A stretch of DNA of 64,000 bases from the NCBI GenBank assembly GCA_015075305.1, contig JABTUS010000002.1, positions 372,001-436,000 of the forward strand. The letters are read 5' to 3'. The stretch comes from Opitutaceae bacterium. Lineage in GTDB: Bacteria; Verrucomicrobiota; Verrucomicrobiia; Opitutales; Opitutaceae. Shown here piece after piece: positions 43,687 through 51,385 of the stretch; position 1 is the stretch's first letter; every line of letters starts with the position of its first letter. Both the position numbers and the translations under genes were made by a program. A model generated the notes under the pieces. It made no database searches and was not told where the DNA came from. It saw only the letters and a list, made by a program, of their open reading frames with translations.

Positions 43687-44246
43687 AGTGAGGTAAGTCG
43701 AGGCGAATTCCTTGTGACTCAATGAGCTGAGAGCAGCTCAATCCGGGAAGCGTCCCAGCTCAACGCAAAACTCATCAATCCAATTCTTCACTCATCCATG
43801 GATGGATTCTCCGTTGACGCACGCTTTCTCCAACGGAATTCCATACACCCCCACCCTCGATGTCGGCGAGGCCATCTCATCCGGTTGCCACGTATGAAAC
43901 CATCCCTGGAGCAAGCCATCGCATCCAAAGAATCGGGATTTTCGACATTCTAGCCGGGAATTGGTCAAAATACCTCGGAATTCGCCAACAATCCCGTGTT
44001 TTCCGCATAATTTGCGGGACATGATTGAGGAATTCTCGGTGCAGATAGCCGCAAAATGCCAATTCCCGAGTCCCGCAAAACATGGTCATTTCCATGGGAG
44101 AATCATGGATTTGGGGCCAGTTCTGGCTCATTTTGCGCATTTCCGGGAAAAATTCGAGGGTTGCACATTTGTTCGAGACTCTTTTTGAACGCGACCCCAG
44201 ACTAGGACACTAACTTCAGTCCCTTCAACTCAACCCAGGATCTATC
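43687..44246. other. Intergenic region rich in inverted repeats, low GC
   Basis: These 560 bases separate the divergent GMC and acc genes. Close to the GMC gene are the palindrome CATCCATGGATG (43793-43804) and CCGTTG-N14-CAACGG (43811-43836), possible operators. From 43930 to 44180 the GC content drops and long-range perfect pairs appear. CGGGAATTGG (43955) pairs with CCAATTCCCG (44059). TTTGCGGGAC (44011) pairs with GTCCCGCAAA (44070). CGCAAAATG (44050) pairs with CATTTTGCG (44129). CGGGATT (43934) pairs with AATCCCG (43990). No protein is convincing on either strand. A structured RNA or leader is possible. Confidence 0.45.
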
Positions 44247-44738
44247 TTGGACCTAAAACAAATCAAACAAGTCATCGACTTGATGAAGCGATCGGATCTC
44301 ACCGCCTTCGAAGTCGAAGAGGAAGGATTTAAGATCAAGATCAAGCGAGGCTCGGATGCTTCGCCGATGACAGGTACCCGGACCATGCCGCAAACGTACC
44401 TTGAGCTGGCACCGGTCGAAGTGACTCGCAGTGTTGCGCCGAACCCCAACGCCGCCAGGCCCGTTGCTCCCGCAGCACCCAACGTTGATGAAATCGGCGT
44501 CGCCTACATCAAATCGCCAATGGTGGGCACCTTTTATCGTGCGTCTTCGCCGGAAAGTAAATCATTCGTCGACTCAGGAGCGAAGGTCTCCGAAACAACG
44601 GTGGTCTGCATCATTGAGGCCATGAAGATCATGAATGAAATCCAGGCGGAGGCACGAGGCACCATCGTTGAGATATTGGTGGAAAATGGCCAGCCCGTTG
44701 AATACGGACAGCGCCTCTTCAAGCTCAAACAGGACTGA
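44247..44738 (+). CDS. accB: Biotin carboxyl carrier protein of acetyl-CoA carboxylase
   Basis: This 163-residue protein starts with TTG at 44247, preceded by AGGA at the right distance (44237-44240). Only this start gives the family N-terminus DLKQIKQVIDLMKRSDL. A Pro/Ala-rich linker leads to the biotinyl domain, IKSPMVGTFYRASSPESK with the thumb-like insertion, and CIIEAMKIMNEI with biotinylated Lys127. It carries carboxybiotin between biotin carboxylase and carboxyltransferase in fatty-acid synthesis. accC follows 91 bases on, with a small hairpin (CGCCGC-TTTCT-GCGGCG, 44762-44778) between. Confidence 0.95.
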   Translation: MDLKQIKQVIDLMKRSDLTAFEVEEEGFKIKIKRGSDASPMTGTRTMPQTYLELAPVEVTRSVAPNPNAARPVAPAAPNVDEIGVAYIKSPMVGTFYRASSPESKSFVDSGAKVSETTVVCIIEAMKIMNEIQAEARGTIVEILVENGQPVEYGQRLFKLKQD

Positions 44739-44829
44739 ACTCCTTGAAATGCCACTAGTCCCGCCGCTTTCTGCGGCGTCGAACGGCGCCTGTTGAAGCG
44801 ACGGCGGACGGCCAATCTTTTCGCATGTC

Positions 44830-46194
44830 ATGATCCAGAAGGTCCTCATTGCCAACCGCGGCGAAATCGCGCTCCGCATTGTCCGTGCGTGCCGCGAACT
44901 CGGCATCAAGACGCTCGCAGTTTACTCGGAGGCCGACATCCAGTCTCTCCACGTACAACTCGCCGACGAAGCCATCTGCATTGGAGGACCGAAGAGCGCT
45001 GACAGTTACCTTCGCGCGGATAGGATCATCAGTGCCGCGGAAATTGCAGACGTCGATGCCATCCACCCCGGCTACGGGTTTCTTTCGGAAAACGCAAAAT
45101 TCGCGGAGCAGTGCGAATCCTGCAACATCAAGTTTATTGGCCCCAAGTCCAAAAGCATCAGGATGATGGGCGACAAGGCGATCGCCAAGGAAACCGTGCG
45201 AAAAGCCGGAGTGCCCACGGTTCCGGGCTCGGATGGACCGGTGGAAAGTGAAGGCGAGGCTGTCAAAATCGCCCGCAAGATCGGCTATCCAGTCATCATC
45301 AAGGCAGTGGCGGGCGGCGGCGGTCGGGGCATGCGCATCGCCCACAATGACGTTTCCTTCGCCAAGGAATATCACGTGGCCCGAAACGAGGCGGAAAAGG
45401 CCTTCGGCAATGGCGCCGTCTACGTCGAGAAATACATCGAGAAGCCGCGGCATATCGAATTTCAGATCCTGGGGGACGGTCACGGCAAAATCCTTCACCT
45501 GGGCGAACGCGACTGCTCGGTTCAGCGTCGACATCAAAAGCTGATCGAGGAATCCCCATCACCCTTTCTCACTTCGGGACTGCGAAAGGCCATGGGGAAG
45601 GCTGCCGTGAAGGCGGCCGCCGCGGCGGACTACGAGAATGCCGGGACCATCGAATTCCTCGTCGATGCCAAGGGCAATTTCTACTTCATCGAGATGAACA
45701 CGCGCATCCAGGTCGAGCATCCCGTGACTGAGGAATGCACGGGCATCGACCTGATCAAGCAACAGCTTCGCGTGGCTGACGGCCTGAAGCTGGATTTCGA
45801 TCAAGGCGACATAAAGTTCGACCGCCATGCGATCGAGTGTCGAATAAATGCCGAGGACCCCGCCCGCAATTTCACCCCGTCTCCCGGAACGATCGGGCTG
45901 TACTACTCCCCCGGCGGCAATGGCGTCCGCATCGACAGCCACGTGTACAGCGGCTACACCATTCCTCCCTATTATGACTCGATGATCGGCAAACTGATCA
46001 CCTTCGGGCCGGATCGGAAAACCGCCCTTGATCGGATGTATCGTTCGCTCAGTGAATACCTCATTCGCGGGATCAAGACCACCATTCCCCTGCACAAGGC
46101 GATCATGAGTGATCCCGTCTTTGTGGAAGGCAAGGCAACCACCGCCTACATGGAGGAATTCATGGCTCGTACACCGACAGACCTGTTCACGTGA
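44830..46194 (+). CDS. accC: Biotin carboxylase subunit of acetyl-CoA carboxylase
   Basis: The 454-residue ATP-grasp enzyme has the expected full length. Motifs are [22 protein letters not shown] at the N-terminus and [18 protein letters not shown] (glycine-rich ATP loop). [19 protein letters not shown] and [18 protein letters not shown] are the catalytic and metal-binding block. It carboxylates the biotin of AccB with bicarbonate and ATP. It lies downstream of accB in the usual order. accA and accD are not in the window. Confidence 0.97.
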   Translation: MIQKVLIANRGEIALRIVRACRELGIKTLAVYSEADIQSLHVQLADEAICIGGPKSADSYLRADRIISAAEIADVDAIHPGYGFLSENAKFAEQCESCNIKFIGPKSKSIRMMGDKAIAKETVRKAGVPTVPGSDGPVESEGEAVKIARKIGYPVIIKAVAGGGGRGMRIAHNDVSFAKEYHVARNEAEKAFGNGAVYVEKYIEKPRHIEFQILGDGHGKILHLGERDCSVQRRHQKLIEESPSPFLTSGLRKAMGKAAVKAAAAADYENAGTIEFLVDAKGNFYFIEMNTRIQVEHPVTEECTGIDLIKQQLRVADGLKLDFDQGDIKFDRHAIECRINAEDPARNFTPSPGTIGLYYSPGGNGVRIDSHVYSGYTIPPYYDSMIGKLITFGPDRKTALDRMYRSLSEYLIRGIKTTIPLHKAIMSDPVFVEGKATTAYMEEFMARTPTDLFT

Positions 46195-46285
46195 TGTTTT
46201 TGAGATTGCCGCCGAAAGGAAATAATCCGGCGGATATTCAACCGGTTTGTTGCAACAAGTTCCAAACCCTCTACTCTGCCTGAAA

Positions 46286-46729
46286 ATGCAATCGAGCGAA
46301 TTTGTTCCGCCCACCCGCATTGACGACCAGCCAGAGCTGGGTGACATCAAGATCAACCACACGGTGGTTGCGAGCATTGTCCGTCTTGCCGCGCTTCACG
46401 TGAAAGGAGTGGCCGCGGTCGGTGGCGGGCTTGCAGATGGCATCAGTGAGCTTTTTTCAAAACGCGAAGCCGACGCCCGGGGCGTCAGGGTGGCTGAATC
46501 CGGCGATGACGCCTATTCAATCGAACTTCGAATCGCCATCATCTACGGAACGGAAATCGGCAGGACCGCCTACGACGTTCAGTTCGCGGTTCGCAAACAG
46601 GTCATGGCAATGACAGGGAAGGACGTCGCAAAAGTGGACGTGATCATCGAAGGCGTTCGCCTGCCTTCAGATCAAACCGGCAATGATCCCAGCCAGGATA
46701 CCTGGCCCGAGCCTCCGGCGACGGACTAA
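46286..46729 (+). CDS. Asp23/Gls24-family envelope stress protein
   Basis: This 147-residue protein has the Asp23 fold: IKINHTVVASIVRLAALHVKG, VAAVGGGLADGISELF and YSIELRIAIIYGTEIGRTAYD. VQFAVRKQVMAMTGKDVAKV and VIIEGVRLP follow. In Staphylococcus, Asp23 is anchored to the membrane by AmaP, and an AmaP-like gene lies 81 bases downstream here, so the two may form the same type of complex. The ATG at 46286 is used. An upstream TTG (46247) is less likely. Confidence 0.85.
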   Translation: MQSSEFVPPTRIDDQPELGDIKINHTVVASIVRLAALHVKGVAAVGGGLADGISELFSKREADARGVRVAESGDDAYSIELRIAIIYGTEIGRTAYDVQFAVRKQVMAMTGKDVAKVDVIIEGVRLPSDQTGNDPSQDTWPEPPATD

Positions 46730-46810
46730 TCCCGACGACGCAGTCCGGCGTGGCACCTCCATGCAAAGCCTGGGGTTGCGAACCACCTGGAGAGTCTCCA
46801 AAAGGTCCTC

Positions 46811-47221
46811 GTGTTCTTGATCGAAGCAACCATCACGACCCTGGCTTTCGTCCTGCTCATCTGGGTTCTGCTGGCGTTGCTTGTCATCGTCATCGTCGTC
46901 CAGGCACCGCAGTCACTCGTTCTCTCAAACGGAGAATCCGGCCGCCTCGAAATTTCCCGGCAGGCCTTGCATCGGGTGATCGAATCCTGCTGCGAACAGG
47001 TTCGCGGCATCGCATCGGCGCGGGCTTCCGTTTCACGCAAGGGCAAACTGCTCCATACCGAGCTACGGCTGAAGATCCGGCCCGACGCCAAACTCGATGC
47101 CATCCAGGGATACCTGACGCAGGAGATCAAGGACATCTACGGTCAGAACCTTGGCCTGAAGGATATCGGCCCAATCGAGATCAAGGTGATCGGCATCGAG
47201 CCCCTCGATCAGAAGTTCTGA
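46811..47221 (+). CDS. AmaP-like single-helix membrane protein
   Basis: The 136-residue protein starts with a strongly hydrophobic helix (about 6-32, IEATITTLAFVLLIWVLLAL onward). A soluble part with an Asp23-like fold follows (LEISRQALHRVIESCCEQ, ASARASVSRKGKLLHTELRL, GPIEIKVIGIEPL). This architecture is that of the alkaline-shock membrane anchor AmaP, although AmaP has two helices. It starts with GTG at 46811. It is co-directional with the Asp23 gene. Confidence 0.65.
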   Translation: MFLIEATITTLAFVLLIWVLLALLVIVIVVQAPQSLVLSNGESGRLEISRQALHRVIESCCEQVRGIASARASVSRKGKLLHTELRLKIRPDAKLDAIQGYLTQEIKDIYGQNLGLKDIGPIEIKVIGIEPLDQKF

Positions 47222-47339
47222 CGTCGACCTCCAAGCGGGATCAAATGGAGGAGGATCGGCCCAAGGTTCGCTGTTGGTTTCCACGGTCATCGGAGGGATC
47301 TTCGCTTCAAGCGACGCCGGCTTGACAGGAAACCTCCCA

Positions 47340-48395
47340 GTGAATTCTTCCTCGCCCACAAGGATTTTGGTCACCGGTGGAACCGGATTTCTGGGCCGGC
47401 GTCTGGTTGAACGCATGCTTTCGCAGGGCCGTTCGGTCGCAATCTTTGGCCGAACGCCCGCAGCCGACCTTGAAGGCAAAGGCGCCAGATTCATTCGGGG
47501 ATCCCTTGCAGACGGCGCATCCATTCGAGGCGCCTGTGTCGGCATTGATACAGTCTTCCATCTCGCCGCGCGCGTTGGAGTATGGGGGCCTTACGATGAT
47601 TTCCACCGAATCAACGTCCTGGGCACGCGCGCACTCCTCGACGCATGCCGGATCCACGGTGTCCGCAGACTCATCCACACAAGTTCTCCCAGCGTCGTAT
47701 ACAACGGCCGTTCGATTGCCGGAGCTGACGAATCACTGCCGCTGACAAATCGATGCCCGAGTCCCTATCCCCTCACAAAGGCAATCGCGGAAAAGGATGT
47801 GCTCGCGGCAAACTCTGCCTTCCTCGCAACAATAGCCCTGAGACCTCACCTCGTCTGGGGAATCGGCGACCCGCATTTGATCCCGAGAATCCTCTCCCGC
47901 GCCCGTTCGGGCAGGCTTCGCATTGTCGGGCGCGGCGACAACCGCGTCGACATGGTGCACGTTGAAAATGCTGTCGACGCCCACCTCGCCGCCGAGGCGG
48001 CGCTTGCCGCCAGGCCTGCGACAGTCGGTGGCCGCGCGTATTTCATAACCAACGACGAACCGATCGCGCTCTGGCACTGGATCAACACCCTGCTGGTCGC
48101 CTTGGGAGAGCCGCCTGTCACCCGCCACATCAGCGCGCCCGCCGCCCGTGCCTTCGGCCTCGCGTGTGAATCCGCCTGGCGCATTCTGCCACTTCGCGGC
48201 GAGCCACCCATGACGCGTTTCATCGCCGATGAACTGGCCAGGGACCACTGGTTTTCCATCTCCGCGGCCAAGCGCGACCTTGGGTATTCGCCACGCATCT
48301 CCATGACGGCCGGCACCAGCGATCTGATAGCAGCCCTCCGACAGACAGATCAAAAGCCGTTTGTCCGTTTTTCTGATCGTCGAGAACAGGCTTGA
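47340..48395 (+). CDS. NAD(P)-dependent SDR, OleD/3-beta-HSD-like
   Basis: This 351-residue extended short-chain dehydrogenase has ILVTGGTGFLGRRLVERML (cofactor motif TGxxGxxG), TVFHLAARVGVWGPYDDFH, HTSSPSVVYNG and YPLTKAIAEK (YxxxK catalytic pair). LRPHLVWGIGDPHLIPRIL and VHVENAVDAHL follow. These blocks are close to OleD-type 2-alkyl-3-oxoalkanoate reductases and 3-beta-hydroxysteroid dehydrogenases. The other ole genes are not nearby, so the substrate is open. The GTG at 47340 with AGGA upstream is preferred. TTG 47274 would add 22 residues. Confidence 0.8.
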   Translation: MNSSSPTRILVTGGTGFLGRRLVERMLSQGRSVAIFGRTPAADLEGKGARFIRGSLADGASIRGACVGIDTVFHLAARVGVWGPYDDFHRINVLGTRALLDACRIHGVRRLIHTSSPSVVYNGRSIAGADESLPLTNRCPSPYPLTKAIAEKDVLAANSAFLATIALRPHLVWGIGDPHLIPRILSRARSGRLRIVGRGDNRVDMVHVENAVDAHLAAEAALAARPATVGGRAYFITNDEPIALWHWINTLLVALGEPPVTRHISAPAARAFGLACESAWRILPLRGEPPMTRFIADELARDHWFSISAAKRDLGYSPRISMTAGTSDLIAALRQTDQKPFVRFSDRREQA

Positions 48396-48703
48396 CAGAA
48401 TTTCCATTCGGACCTTAGTGCGTGGCGAACTCATTAAACTCGCCCCGAAAATGACGCCTTGGCTCACAGCTTTTCGACAATCCCGATTCACGATTGTCAT
48501 CTTCCCGGCCTTGCCGGCGCTGTGAGATAACGAGTCCGCGACAAGGTCGGGACCCTGCTCAAGGGCGCCGGAGCAACACCAGCCGGCCATCTCTTGTTTG
48601 GCCCGGCACGATTCCGAGGACGCTCCTGTGCGATCCTCGTTCCACTCCTCGACTGCGCGCCAACGCGCATCCCCACGTCCACCCAATATCGAACGATCCC
48701 GTC
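48392..48703 (+). promoter_or_regulatory. Putative promoter and long leader of the AKR gene
   Basis: A perfect TTGACA (48392-48397) with a 17-base spacer precedes a weak -10, TTAGTG (48415-48420). The 285 bases from there to the AKR start hold no convincing gene or hairpin. The promoter reading is tentative. Confidence 0.3.
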
Positions 48704-49759
48704 ATGATGAATCTACGCCCACTTGGCTGCACGAGCCTCAACGTTTCCGAACTGTGCCTGGGCACTATGAATTTCGGCTGGAAAACGGATGAATCCACCT
48801 CGCTGGCCATTCTCGACACCTTTTTCGCCTCAGGCGGAAACTTCATCCAGTCGCTGGGCTTCGAAGCCCGTCCTCCCGGCTCGCCGCTCTCCCCCACGTT
48901 TTCCGAGGCGATTGTCGGTTCGTGGTGGTCGTCCCGCGGCATTCGGCGGCAGGATCTCGTTCTCGCCACGCGCGTCACCCTGAACGAGGAGGGTTCGTTC
49001 GGATCCTCCTCGCCGTACTCCGGCGTCAGGGCCCTGTGCGAAGCCTCGCTCAGGCGTCTGCGCACCGACTACCTCGACATTCTTGTCTGCGAATGGACGG
49101 GAGCGGGCAATCCGCCTGAGGCGCTCCGCCGCGGCCTCGACTGGCTCGTCCGCGAAGGCTGGGTGCGGTATGTCGCCTTCTCGAATCTGCCCGCGTGGCG
49201 GGTCGCCACGGGACTGCGCGATGGATTCGAGCGCATCCACTGCCGCATCAGCGCCGTGCAGGCCGACTACTCGCTCCTGTCGCGGACTCCGTTCGAGTCC
49301 GACCTGGCGGAACTTTGCAGCGAGCAGCGTCTGGGATTCTTTGCGCGCTCTCCACTGGCGGGCGGCTTGCTGACGAAGGCGTCGGGAAGTCACAACGCCA
49401 TCAGTCCGTCCCGCCGTGCGTGGCTCGCTGAACGCCATGGATGGGACGTCATCGACCGCGCTACGCACGCCCTCTCGGAACTCGCGGTCGACAGCGGGTT
49501 CACCGAGTCTCAGATCGCCCTTTCCTGGGTGCTGCATCATCCCGGTGTCACCTCACTCATCACTGGAGCGGCCTCCATCGAGCACTTGATTGATGCCGTG
49601 AGAGCCACGCGCATCCGCCTCGGCGCCGAGGAGTTGAATCTCCTCCACCAGGCGACCCGACGCCAGCACGTCGCCCTTCCCCACCGATCCGCTCCCCCGG
49701 GCAGATCGTCGCCCCTTCAAGCCGCATCGCGTCACTCCCTCGAACTGGAAAAAGTCTGA
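48704..49759 (+). CDS. Aldo/keto reductase fold protein lacking the catalytic tetrad
   Basis: This 351-residue protein is clearly AKR by overall sequence (LRPLGCTSLNVSELCLGTMNFGW, LRRLRTDYLDIL, WVRYVAFSNLPAW, SQIALSWVLHHPGVTSLITGA). At the four active-site positions, however, it reads Gln49 for Asp (NFIQS), Glu54 for Tyr, Arg90 for Lys (LATRV) and Glu130 for His (ILVCEW). The NADPH-binding end (SLITGAASIEHL) is largely kept. A reductase reaction by the normal mechanism is therefore unlikely, and a binding or regulatory role is possible. The HPF-like gene starts 12 bases after its stop. Starts at 48704 and 48707 are adjacent ATGs. Confidence 0.8.
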   Translation: MMNLRPLGCTSLNVSELCLGTMNFGWKTDESTSLAILDTFFASGGNFIQSLGFEARPPGSPLSPTFSEAIVGSWWSSRGIRRQDLVLATRVTLNEEGSFGSSSPYSGVRALCEASLRRLRTDYLDILVCEWTGAGNPPEALRRGLDWLVREGWVRYVAFSNLPAWRVATGLRDGFERIHCRISAVQADYSLLSRTPFESDLAELCSEQRLGFFARSPLAGGLLTKASGSHNAISPSRRAWLAERHGWDVIDRATHALSELAVDSGFTESQIALSWVLHHPGVTSLITGAASIEHLIDAVRATRIRLGAEELNLLHQATRRQHVALPHRSAPPGRSSPLQAASRHSLELEKV

Positions 49760-49771
49760 ACCCTGATCCTC

Positions 49772-50176
49772 ATGACATCCACCACCTTCCTGTCCAATGA
49801 TCCCAGCGTCCGCCTGATCCTTCGCGGCGTCCATCTCTGGCTGACCGATTCCATGAAAACATCCATCCGGATGAAAGCGGACCGCCTCTTCCGCCACGAA
49901 CCGCGCATCATCCGCATGCGTATCAGCGTCTCCTGCGACCGTCAGCGCAGCTCGCGCAAGTTCACCGCAAACGGCCTCATTGAAATGCGGGGCCCCGACC
50001 TCAGCGCCGCGGTGACCACTGAGAATGCCTACCATTCCGTCAGCCTGCTGATCGACAAGCTCGACCGCATGCTTCGGAAACGGACAACGGCGATGATTGG
50101 GCGCCGCAGCGGTGATATTCGGGAGCATCCCGCCTCGCAGTCCAGATCCGTCCGATCGGCGACCGTCGCAGCCTGA
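49772..50176 (+). CDS. HPF/RaiA-like ribosome-associated protein
   Basis: This 134-residue protein of the S30AE/sigma-54-modulation family has SMKTSIRMKADRLFRHEP, MRISVSCDRQRSSRKFTANG and MRGPDLSAAVTTENAYHSVSLLIDKLDRMLRKR. The last is the conserved D-x-Y-x-S-I-D-x-L-x-x-K-L-x-x-Q pattern with small changes. It would bind the 30S decoding site in stationary phase. The tail is Arg/Ser-rich and no long-HPF C-terminal dimerisation domain is present. It is coupled to the AKR-like gene by a 12-base gap. Confidence 0.8.
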   Translation: MTSTTFLSNDPSVRLILRGVHLWLTDSMKTSIRMKADRLFRHEPRIIRMRISVSCDRQRSSRKFTANGLIEMRGPDLSAAVTTENAYHSVSLLIDKLDRMLRKRTTAMIGRRSGDIREHPASQSRSVRSATVAA

Positions 50177-50302
50177 AGGCACCGCTTTCACCCGTGTTTG
50201 CGTGGGTTGAAGAGATCGCCGGTCGACGGTAGTCTCTGCGAACACCTGCCTGGCAGGCCTCCTCAACTGGCCCGGCCCAGGCTCGTGCACCTCCTCAAAC
50301 CC

Positions 50303-51385
50303 ATGAAGCATCACCTTGTCGGACTCATCCTCGCCACCGCCGCCTTCCCTGTTGCGGCGCAAGCGGCCCCCAAGTGGCACCCCGGGCACTACGTCTACGT
50401 CGGGGGCGCCGAGCTCACCAGCCAGGTCGTTTCCCTTCCGCATTTCCGCGGCGTGCAGAAGGCCTATTCCTGGCGGGATTTTGAATCGCGCCCCGGACAC
50501 TACGATTTCTCCGAGTTGCGGGCGGACCTCGACCTGGTGCGCAAACACGGACGACAGCTCGTCATGCAGCTCACGTTCAAGTCCTTCAGCAAGGGCGAAC
50601 GGAGCGTGCCCGATTACATTCAGGGGCCGGACTACGGTGGCGGCGTCTATGTCACCGTGAAGGGCGGACTCAATCCCGTCATCTGGAACAAGAACGTCGG
50701 CGAGCGTTTCGATGCGCTGATCGCCGCGCTGGGGCGTCAATTCGATCGCGATCCCAATCTCGAGGCCGTCAATCTTCCGGAGACCGCACCCAACGCGTAT
50801 CTCGACCGCAGTCCGCAGCCCGGCGTTCAGACCTACACCGACGCCATCTACTTCGAAGCCCTCAAGCTTCGCATGGCGGCCCTGCGCAACGCGTTTCCCA
50901 GCACGGTCGTGATCCAGTACACCAACTATCCGACAAAGCTCCTGGACCAGTTCACCGACTATGAACTGGAGATCGGCATGGGCATGGGCGGACCCGATGT
51001 CTATCCCCGTCCGGAGGCGATCTCCGATCCGGTGAAGGGGGTCTACCGACTCTACAAGAAGATGGCGGGAGAGGTGCCGCTCGGCGCTGCCGTGCAATCC
51101 TCCAATTACTCCGTGGCCTTGAAAAAGCGAAACTACCTCGGGCGGGGCCAGACCAAGTTTCAGGGGCAGCCCATCGTGATTACCGCCGAGGATGAACAAC
51201 CGATTCCTCCCCGCGATTTCCTCACGCTGGCCCAGGATGTGCTGAAGCTGAACTACATATTCTGGTCACCCCACCCAGTCGAGAATTTCGAGTTGGTGAA
51301 GAAATTCCTCGCCGAGCCCGACATCGCCAGTGATCCCGCGGGCGGCTTGATCTCCAAGCTGCCTGCCAAGGCGTTTCTCCATTGA
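50303..51385 (+). CDS. Exported glycoside-hydrolase-like TIM-barrel protein
   Basis: This 360-residue protein has a signal peptide (MKHHLVGLILATAAFPVAAQA). The mature part looks like a GH-A type barrel: KAYSWRDFESRPGHYDFSEL, LVRKHGRQLVMQLTFK, LEAVNLPETAPNAYL (candidate acid/base Glu after Pro-Glu) and VIQYTNYPTKLLDQF. VITAEDEQPIPPRDFL holds a second acidic candidate. I cannot assign a GH family. The next gene starts inside its stop codon (TTGA overlap), so both are made together. Confidence 0.65.
   Translation: MKHHLVGLILATAAFPVAAQAAPKWHPGHYVYVGGAELTSQVVSLPHFRGVQKAYSWRDFESRPGHYDFSELRADLDLVRKHGRQLVMQLTFKSFSKGERSVPDYIQGPDYGGGVYVTVKGGLNPVIWNKNVGERFDALIAALGRQFDRDPNLEAVNLPETAPNAYLDRSPQPGVQTYTDAIYFEALKLRMAALRNAFPSTVVIQYTNYPTKLLDQFTDYELEIGMGMGGPDVYPRPEAISDPVKGVYRLYKKMAGEVPLGAAVQSSNYSVALKKRNYLGRGQTKFQGQPIVITAEDEQPIPPRDFLTLAQDVLKLNYIFWSPHPVENFELVKKFLAEPDIASDPAGGLISKLPAKAFLH

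Noticed and set aside
43877-44188. Short frames of 75 and 87 codons on both strands of the 43.7-44.25 kb gap
   Set aside because: No ribosome site, no domain, and the region's inverted repeats explain the composition better; a decayed small gene cannot be fully excluded.
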